The translations under genes were made by a program, and so were the position numbers. The notes beneath the pieces are model-generated. The model worked only from the letters and a program-made list of their open reading frames with translations, did not search any database and was not told where the DNA came from. This document shows positions 1-5,172 of a stretch of 5,380 nt of DNA, in pieces. Location: contig PIVH01000607.1 of NCBI GenBank assembly GCA_003354225.1, positions 1 to 5,380 of the forward strand, given 5' to 3'. The DNA is from Globobulimina sp. Its lineage: Eukaryota > Foraminifera > Rotaliida. Numbering within the stretch: the stretch's first letter is position 1; every line of letters starts with the position of its first letter.

Positions 1-127
1 TCCTCTTCCTCTTCCTCATCGCTATCATTACGTTTCTTTTTTTTACGTTTCTTTTTTTTGTGTTTCTTTCTTTTTTTCTTATCTTTTTTCTTATCTTTTT
101 TCTTTTTCTTCTTTTTTTTATTTTTGT
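1..127 (-). repeat. Low-complexity A-rich tract encoding Lys-rich then acidic tail
   Basis: On the minus strand this is almost pure AAA/AAG with interspersed GAT, CGT and CAC codons, ending in GAT/GAG/GAA repeats at the window edge. It keeps one reading frame throughout, encoding about 37 mostly Lys/Arg residues and then an Asp/Glu run. Blocks such as KKKD and KKKKRK recur. The plus-strand reading is a poly-Phe shadow frame. Exact length may be affected by sequencing slippage in homopolymers. Confidence 0.8.
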
Positions 128-846
128 CTTTTTTTGGTTTCGGTCCACCATATTCACACAATGCGTTTCCTTTACTTTTTAAATCTAATTTCAAGTCAAA
201 TACTTTGCCAATAATGATTTTAAATATTTTTTTAACATTTATAGATTGCCGCGACGAACAAAATATTAATGGCGCATTCATTTTGACTGCATATTTTCGC
301 GATTGTTGGATCATATCATTTTGGTATAAATCGTCTTCCTCTTCAAATAAATCAAGTTTTGTCCCAATTAAAAACGGCATAAAGGTCTGTTTAATTATGA
401 ATACACGATAAAAAATTCAAAAATTATAATTTAAATAGAAATATACGGCATAGACAAACACTGTTTTCCTTCTTTGCCTCTTTGTACCATTTCTTGACGG
501 AGTATAATGAGGATTTCTGCGTTAAATCAAAGACAAATAATATAACTTTGGCGTCGTTGCATATCAATGGCATTAAGGTAACAAATTGTTGCTCGCCGCC
601 TAAGTCCCATATTGAGATGGCGACATTGGCGTTTTTTAATGCTACAATTTTTTCCATGAAATTCACGCCTAATGTTTCCAGATAGCCATCTTCGTATTGG
701 TCTTTAATGTACTTTACCATTAAAGTGGTTTTTCCCACACTGGGATCGCCCAACATTCCTACTTTTATTATTACGTTTACTTTGACGTTTTCCTCCTTGA
801 ATTCTTTCGAAATATGCTTGACGCCTTGTTTCGACTCTTCTGCCAT
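1..846 (-). CDS. Spg1/Tem1-like small GTPase, two exons, 3' end outside window
   Basis: Ras-superfamily GTPase of the Spg1/Tem1 septation and mitotic-exit type, read as join(846..460, 386..1) on the minus strand: 129 plus 128 codons, open at the left edge. Seen: G1 P-loop GDPSVGKT at residues 33-40; TLGVNFMEK at 58-66; switch II WDLGGEQ at 80-86 (DLGG where Ras has DTAG); CNDA at 96-99; G4 as GTKLD at 137-141 (Thr for the usual Asn); G5-like FCSS at 171-174; then SINVKKIFKI. DLGG and GTK-D are hallmarks of the Spg1/Tem1 branch. Start 846 is chosen because the family core begins about 25 residues later; the frame extends upstream to 960 but resembles no family sequence. Oddities: Glu85 sits where Ras has catalytic Gln61, and residues 212-248 form a Lys/Arg tail followed by an acidic run. 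The branch assignment is firm; the cellular role is inferred from family members, which act upstream of a septation kinase cascade. Confidence 0.9.
387..459 (-). other. Spliceosomal intron of the GTPase gene, 73 nt
   Basis: On the minus strand the intron begins GTTTGT at 459-454 and ends AAACAG at 392-387. It is phase 0. Removing it joins ...KKENS to TFMPFLIGTK, which restores the unbroken family alignment from the WY helix to the G4 motif. Without splicing the frame reaches TAA at 424-426, before G4 and G5. The intron is very AT-rich. Confidence 0.88.
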
Positions 847-910
847 TGAGTAATGAAGTACTTTCAGTTGGGTGTTGATGCAAGTTATTGTTAAAGTTTT
901 TTTGCTTAGA
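847..910. promoter_or_regulatory. Short divergent intergenic region, candidate bidirectional promoter
   Basis: Only 64 bases separate the chosen GTPase ATG (846, minus) from the chosen ATG of the next gene (911, plus), so regulation of both genes would have to lie here or inside coding sequence. No convincing TATA box is seen. The plus-strand end (TTTTTTTGCTTAG, AG at 908-909) resembles a 3' splice site, so the plus-strand gene might instead have a leader intron or begin differently. Confidence 0.3.
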
Positions 911-1641
911 ATGTCATCCGTATACACAGTGCTCCCCATTAACTTATCAGATTTAAACACCGCATTTAAATTATCCGATTGGATAAAGAATTTACCACAT
1001 TATCATCAATACAATTACTACCTTGACAATAAAACTTCTAAGTCTCCAATAGAAGTGAATGAGTCTGACTTGATTGTATCGCAACAAATATCTTGGATTT
1101 TCTATGAAAATTATGTAACTGGATGCTGCATAAATGCGAGAGATAAATTCTCTGAAAACGAATATCAATCTCTTATTGATTGCTATAAAAACGATTTCCT
1201 TACATCGCATGAAATGGTATCATATATTTGGCGAATGATTCATAAATCACAAATATATTATCAAGATAACAAACATAATCCAACACAAATAGCTGATAAA
1301 AATTGGATATGTGATACTTATCATATATTCATCATGCAAATTGCTGAAATATTACCACGTATTAAAGTCAATCTTGATTTACAAAACAGTGTAACACCAA
1401 CACTCTCTCAATCCCTCACTCCCTTACAACATGAATATGATTTGATAAGTTGTATTGAAGAAAATGAATCAGTGCAAGTATGTTAAAATTATATGATATC
1501 AAATTTAATTTCTCAAATTATCTGATCATTATAATATTTATATTCACATAGACAAAAAATGCGAAGACTGATTGTAAAACTGGTAGTTTCCCAGAAACGT
1601 TTGAGCATAGAATCGATGATCCAGTGGTACAAATTAAATGA
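911..1641 (+). CDS. Unrecognised two-exon protein, about 218 aa
   Basis: Read as join(911..1477, 1552..1641), giving 189 plus 29 codons and a TGA stop at 1639-1641. I do not recognise the family. The first 150 residues look soluble and probably helical, rich in Trp, Tyr, His and Asn (for example SDWIKNLPHYHQYN, EMVSYIWRMIHKS, WICDTYHIFIMQIAEIL). The C-terminal third is polar, with a Ser/Thr-Pro-rich stretch (VTPTLSQSLTPL). No signal peptide or clear membrane span is seen. ATG 911 is preferred over in-frame ATG 878 because it has A at minus 3 while 878 has T, and because the residues from 878 look non-coding. The reading frame is long for such AT-rich DNA and its splice sites match the other genes, which supports it being real; start and function are uncertain. 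It lies 64 bases from the divergent GTPase gene. Confidence 0.6.
1478..1551 (+). other. Candidate spliceosomal intron, 74 nt
   Basis: The donor GTATGT at 1478-1483 follows a CAA codon, and the acceptor TTCACATAG ends at 1551. The intron is phase 0, AT-rich and one base longer than the GTPase intron. Splicing removes the TAA at 1484-1486 and joins to 29 more open codons ending in TGA. The downstream exon has no homology support, so the call rests on splice signals and frame. Confidence 0.6.
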
Positions 1642-2005
1642 CGGTTTTTTTGTTGATAATTTTATTATTTTAGTTTAATATAACAATCCATTGTTAATTT
1701 GTATATCATTTTCGATAGTTGTCTTTTTTTTGTTTTAGTTTATTTTTTTGAATGTTGCAACATGCAAAAGTAAACATACAAATCCGTGTAATTTTGTGTA
1801 TACCAAATATGAACAGGAATTTTTAGTTATTTTCCCTTTGTTTTTTCTTAGACTCGGTATACATAAATAATAAATTTACAAGGATTTGTATGTTTATTCC
1901 AGCATGTTGCTAATTGTTATGATTGCTTTAGTTTCACTCCACATCGCGATAAAAAAATATAATCGTGCCGTGTCTTCCAAAACTTAAGTCACTAATCATC
2001 CAACA
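1642..2005. other. Intergenic region upstream of the ADP-ribosylglycohydrolase
   Basis: A 364-base AT-rich stretch with no credible gene. It holds a small perfect palindrome (TAACAA, 4-base loop, TTGTTA, 1681-1696), a large imperfect inverted repeat (1757-1910), an AATAAA at 1869-1874 that could serve as poly(A) signal for the upstream gene, and a pyrimidine-rich run ending CTTAG at 1851 that resembles a 3' splice site. The promoter of the downstream gene should lie here, but no specific element can be named. Confidence 0.5.
1757..1910. repeat. Large imperfect inverted repeat (MITE-like palindrome)
   Basis: Left arm 1757-1804 and right arm 1856-1910 are reverse complements in matching runs of 9 (GCAACATGC), 15 (TAAACATACAAATCC), 5 (TGTAA) and 8 (TGTATACC) bases, separated by mismatches and a small length difference. 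The central spacer of about 51 bases is unrelated and pyrimidine-rich. It could be a small non-autonomous transposable element, a 3'-end RNA hairpin of the upstream gene, or a regulatory palindrome. No clear target-site duplication is visible at the ends. Confidence 0.75.
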
Positions 2006-3884
2006 ATGGGCGCCGATATTTCAGTACCAGAACCTGACCAAACCAAAGTTAAACACAACGAGAAAACACCACAAACCAAACGCAAAGTTACCCCGCCAAT
2101 ATCAAAAACCTATGATAACTCAATAAACAACACACAGCAAAAAGATAACCCAAAAACAACCGATAATAAACCCAACAAAGCGCCAGATATCGTAGAAAAA
2201 AAGCAGGCAAATGTCGTGAAACCAACAAATAACAGACCGTTTTCCCAGGAGGTCTTAATTGAGCGTTGTTATGGATGTCTAATTGGAGCAGCCATTGGTG
2301 ACTCAATTGGTTCATTTTGTGAATTTCGCTCCAATGCGATTGAGAAAGATGAGTTAGATGAAGCCATGCAAATGCCAGGGGGCGGCACCTGGGGCGGCAA
2401 GGTCATCACAGGACAGGTGACTGACGACACGGAGTTAGCAGTGTCTTTAGCATATGGTTTGATGGCAATTATTGGCAAAGCTCAGCAAATGCGCCGGTTA
2501 AAAACTGATCAAAATGTTGCTAAAAACGAACAGATATTAACAACAAATGACAGTAAAAGTAATATTGATATTGATTGTGATGACGCAGAGACGAAAGAAA
2601 ATAAAGAAACACATATATTTAATTTATGTCCGATCGGGATTGAATATAGAAGATGGTTAGATTCGCGGCCATTTGATATAGGCATTTGTACCAGACATAC
2701 ATTGAGAGCGTCTCCCGGTATTTCTGAAATGAAAGAATGCGCGTTTGATTATAATAAAAAACAAACGAAGGGCAATGAAGCAAATGGCGCCATGATGCGT
2801 TGTATGCCGTTATGTTTATATGGATATCGTTTGGAAGATAAAGATAATTTGTCCAAATTAATGAAGGAAGACGCATCGTTAACTGTATGTATTTACTATT
2901 TAATATATATATGATATATGTTCCCGTTTTCGTTTTAGTCAAAAAAAAATGAATTTTTGGTCAACAATGGAATAATTTGAAAAACGTAGATTTTAGTCAA
3001 AAAAAAATGAATTTTTGGTCAACAATGGAATAATTTGAAAAACGTAGATCAAATATCCAAACATATATAATGTGCTTAGATTTATTTAAATGCATTTTGG
3101 TTTAATAGATTTAAAATATCAAGGAAATGTATTCCAAATCTAAGCATTTTATTTGGATGTTATCTTATGTGTTATTTCGATGCAAAATTGATGTTATTTC
3201 ACCGGAAATTAAAATGCATCGATCTTTTAGATGAAAATTAATGCAATTTTGTCAAAAACCATTTTAAATTTCAAAAATATTTAGCATGCGAATAGCATGG
3301 TATATTTATCGAATACGTGCTATGCAATAATGATTCAATATTTATTAAAAGCAGAACCATGTAATGACAAAAGGAATGTTCAAGCCTTTGATGAAGTATT
3401 TGAATATTTAGAGACTGTCACACAAACAATTGATGAAAACAGTGCAGAATGTAAAGCAGCACAATTATTATTGGATGATTGGTTGACACCATTTCTTAAC
3501 TCAAAGACAGTGAGTACAGGGGATTATAGTTTGAGTGATTTAGAAGCCGCCACGGGCAGTCAGGGTTGGGTAAAAATTGCATTTCAAAGATGTTGTTATC
3601 ATTTGCTACGAGGAAATAGCTATTCAGAAGCGATAAGATCTGTGGTTGGTGAGGGTGGTGACAGTGATACAAATGCGTGCATTGTTGGGGGCGTAATGGG
3701 CGCGTATTGGGGAATAAATGGTATACCAAAGCAATATGTTGAAAATATTAAAAATTGCTCACCCATACGGGATAATGCTAGAGATAAATTTCAAGCAAAA
3801 TGGTATTTTAAAGATAAAATTGTCGAATTATTAATTCAAAATGCACCTTCGGATGAGTCCTTAAAGTTTGTTGAAAAATATTGA
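2006..3884 (+). CDS. ADP-ribosylglycohydrolase (ARH/DraG family), two exons, about 492 aa
   Basis: Read as join(2006..2884, 3285..3884), 293 plus 199 codons, stop TGA. The family removes ADP-ribose from proteins or other ADP-ribosylated substrates using two bound Mg2+ ions. Seen: CLIGAAIGDSIG at residues 91-102; first metal motif VTDDTE with T139, D140, D141; YRRWLDS leading to PFDIG at 222-226; GNEANGAMMR at 256-265; SLT/HANS across the splice junction; second metal motif GEGGDSDTNA with D419, D421, T422; then GGVMGAYWG and a final amphipathic stretch. Both metal half-sites are intact, so catalysis is plausible. It is longer than typical bacterial DraG or animal ARH proteins because of a polar basic N-terminal region (residues 7-80) and a low-complexity insert (about 165-205). 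The N-terminus MGADIS fits the myristoylation pattern, suggesting membrane attachment. The start has A at minus 3 and G at plus 4. Substrate cannot be told from sequence. Confidence 0.93.
2671..2878 (+). repeat. Exon segment duplicated at 5173-5380
   Basis: These 208 bases of the hydrolase's first exon, from PFDIG to near the exon end, recur at 5173-5380 with four substitutions (at 2701, 2743, 2761 and 2767), about 98% identity. The left breakpoint is sharp, just before A2671. The right end of the duplication is unknown because the window stops. Confidence 0.97.
2933..3048. repeat. Perfect 58-bp tandem duplication inside the intron
   Basis: Units 2933-2990 and 2991-3048 are identical over all 58 bases, including the run of nine A. 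Each unit begins TTTTAGTC and ends ACGTAGA. Complete identity in non-coding DNA implies a very recent duplication, gene-conversion upkeep, or an assembly artefact. Each unit carries a TTTTAG that resembles a 3' splice site. Confidence 0.95.
3055..3158. repeat. Inverted repeat inside the intron
   Basis: TGCTTAGATTT at 3073-3083 is the exact reverse complement of AAATCTAAGCA at 3136-3146. Farther out, ATCCAAA at 3055-3061 pairs with TTTGGAT at 3152-3158. The outer arms differ slightly in spacing. The element directly follows the tandem duplication. It could be the remnant of a small palindromic transposable element or an intron RNA stem that brings distant splice sites together. Confidence 0.65.
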
Positions 3885-3922
3885 TATTTAATTTTAATAT
3901 GTCATCACTTTTTCACTTCTTA

Positions 3923-3983
3923 ATTTTACTATTATTTGATGCAATGGAAAGTTTGTGTTTCATCAAATATATGTTAGTAAAAT
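3923..3983. repeat. Hairpin-forming inverted repeat between hydrolase and MATH genes
   Basis: ATTTTACTA at 3923-3931 pairs with TAGTAAAAT at 3975-3983, and ATTTGATG at 3934-3941 pairs with CATCAAAT at 3961-3968. The loop is 19 bases, with a bulge of 2 versus 6 bases between the two stem parts. It starts about 40 bases after the hydrolase stop, so it would fall in that gene's 3' untranslated region or in the promoter of the next gene. The rest of the spacer (3885-4060) shows no recognisable element. Confidence 0.65.
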
Positions 3984-4060
3984 CTACAGCGAAATCGTTA
4001 AAGACAATGGCAATTCACTCGTGAGGAAACTAAGAACGTAAATTGATATATTTATCAATC

Positions 4061-4684
4061 ATGGCACAGTCCAATGAGTTTGTATGGGAGATCAAAGGTG
4101 ATGAATGGAATAATTGGCAAAATTCTAAAACAAATGACCATTTTGAAAGCAAAGATTTTGAATTACATGATGTTGCATGGTCTATACATTGCTATCCTAA
4201 TGGTACACAGGACAGACATGATTTTTTATTGGGTTTGAAATGTAAATCAAAGCAAGGAAATGGCATTGCCATCAATTATCGATTCATATGTGATCAATTA
4301 CCTGAGGCAGTATTGATAATGACAGGTCAATTTACAGAAGCTGCAAAATTTAAATCTGGTAAACTGTGTGATACGTATGAATTGTGTGATTTTGATGAAA
4401 TTACAATTAGGGTAATTATAACAATTATAGACTATGAAAGCAAAAAGGACGAATTTATTTGGACTATCACATCAGATGGCTTTGATGGTGGTAGTATTAA
4501 AGGTCCAAGTTTTAAATCATCAGATGATGCCCAATGGCGAATATATTGTGGTTGTGATCTAAAATCTGAAAGTCCGCATTTCAAGGTTGGTTTGCAGTTA
4601 GTGGAGCATTCTGATGATGTTCAAGTAATACCGGTTGAATATATTATTGAATTCGTGGAATTAGACATAAAATGTAATCGATAA
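4061..4684 (+). CDS. MATH/TRAF-like repeat protein, 5' part, ends at in-frame TAA
   Basis: MATH domains fold as TRAF-type beta sandwiches that bind partner proteins. Seen: repeat 1 at residues 6-125, opening EFVWEIKGDEW, with VAWSIHCYPNG, HDFLLGL, AINYRFIC and closing YELCDFDEITIRV; repeat 2 from residue 131, opening DEFIWTITSDGF, with AQWRIYCG, HFKVGLQL and PVEYIIEF. The two repeats align with each other. The TAA at 4682-4684 (codon 208) cuts repeat 2 before its closing LCDF strand, which is encoded in the same frame just downstream. Start ATG 4061 has A at minus 3 and G at plus 4; six codons upstream in frame begin with TTG and are not used. No signal peptide is seen. Family assignment rests on motif pattern only and is moderately secure. 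Confidence 0.75.
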   Translation: MAQSNEFVWEIKGDEWNNWQNSKTNDHFESKDFELHDVAWSIHCYPNGTQDRHDFLLGLKCKSKQGNGIAINYRFICDQLPEAVLIMTGQFTEAAKFKSGKLCDTYELCDFDEITIRVIITIIDYESKKDEFIWTITSDGFDGGSIKGPSFKSSDDAQWRIYCGCDLKSESPHFKVGLQLVEHSDDVQVIPVEYIIEFVELDIKCNR

Positions 4685-4701
4685 TATCCCTTCTGTTATA
4701 G
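4597..4701 (+). other. Candidate frame-preserving intron or exitron spanning the TAA
   Basis: GTTAGT at 4597 fits the GTNNGT donor pattern of the other introns, and TTCTGTTATAG ending at 4701 is a fair acceptor. The length is 105 (a multiple of three), phase 2, and it contains the TAA. Against it: the removed 35 codons include PVEYIIEF, which aligns with AINYRFIC of repeat 1, so splicing would delete the core of MATH repeat 2. It is best viewed as a possible alternative splice rather than a normal intron. Confidence 0.25.
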
Positions 4702-5170
4702 ACATTTACATTCATTTTCCTTATGTGATTTTTCTGAAATGAAGAATTTGGAAAAATGGACAATTAAATGCAAAATCAAGCAATTAACAGAAAAGAAGAA
4801 TATTAATGCATCAAATTCTGCATTGAGTTGGCAAATATCAGGTAATTTATTGCAGCGATTTAAAAGAGCGGGATCAAGAGACTCATTTATTAGTCCACAA
4901 TTTACCAATCATGGTATATTCTGGTATTTATTGATTAAACCACATGGACATGATGTTGGTAAAGGATATGTTGGCATGTCACTGATTGGTGTAACGATAA
5001 TACCATCTGAGGGTTGTGATGATGAAGATGAGGATGGTGCAGCTGATGATTACGACACCGATCAAAAAACCACAGTACTCTCTGGCAGTCACACCACTGA
5101 TTCTCACCAATCTAAACGAGACTATGACAATCAACGCGCAAATGAAGACTATGACGTACCAGACAAATGA
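4685..5170 (+). CDS. Continuation of the MATH/TRAF-like reading frame, 3' part
   Basis: 161 codons in the same frame as the preceding part, stop TGA at 5168-5170. The first stretch (HSFSLCDFSEMKNLEKWTI) matches the end of MATH repeat 1 (YELCDFDEITIRV), so it completes repeat 2. A third, shorter repeat begins near codon 255 counted from ATG 4061 (ALSWQISGN, then IFWYLLIKPHG and GYVGMSLIG) but lacks its closing half. It then runs into an acidic, polar tail (CDDEDEDGAADDYDTDQ and onward, ending DVPDK). It can be expressed with the 5' part only by readthrough, by splicing out the stop, or if the TAA is an error or sense codon; an independent start at ATG 4739 would leave repeat 2 broken. It could equally be the remains of a pseudogene. 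Confidence 0.6.
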   Translation, partial: YPFCYRHLHSFSLCDFSEMKNLEKWTIKCKIKQLTEKKNINASNSALSWQISGNLLQRFKRAGSRDSFISPQFTNHGIFWYLLIKPHGHDVGKGYVGMSLIGVTIIPSEGCDDEDEDGAADDYDTDQKTTVLSGSHTTDSHQSKRDYDNQRANEDYDVPDK

Positions 5171-5172
5171 AG

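Larger units (their letters stand above)
2885..3284 (+). other. Intron of the ADP-ribosylglycohydrolase gene, 400 nt, repeat-bearing
   Basis: The donor GTATGT at 2885-2890 follows ACT (Thr293), and the acceptor AAATATTTAG ends at 3284. It is phase 0 and joins SLT to HANSMVYLSN, matching the family's conserved Leu-Thr-His segment. It is over five times longer than the other two introns here because it contains a tandem duplication and an inverted repeat. An AG at 2937-2938 preceded by TTCCCGTTTTCGTTTT is a stronger-looking acceptor; its use would hit TGA after 13 extra codons. Confidence 0.88.

Noticed and set aside
58-411. Plus-strand open frame with a Phe/Leu-rich, membrane-like start
   Set aside because: It is the antisense of the GTPase Lys-rich tail and second exon; poly-Phe results from reading poly-Lys codons backwards.
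482-685. Plus-strand open frame opposite the GTPase
   Set aside because: It lies wholly antisense to the homology-supported first exon and resembles no family.
847-960. N-terminal extension of the GTPase
   Set aside because: The frame is open but begins at GTG and overlaps the divergent gene; family sequence starts after residue 20 from ATG 846.
2885-2938. A 54-nt intron as the main splice form of the hydrolase
   Set aside because: It gives a premature TGA and loses the conserved HANS segment and second metal site; kept only as a possible alternative splice.
2619-2942. Minus-strand frame resembling the one at 5112-5378
   Set aside because: The shared sequence is only the antisense reflection of the duplicated hydrolase segment, not an independent gene family.
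4674-4701. A 28-nt mini-intron (GTAATC to TTATAG) removing the TAA
   Set aside because: Its length is not a multiple of three; splicing shifts the frame and reaches TGA within about 15 codons, losing the conserved LCDF segment.
4625-4701. A 77-nt intron with donor GTAATA
   Set aside because: The donor is phase 0 but the acceptor is phase 2, so the joined frame stops almost at once and the downstream MATH sequence is lost.
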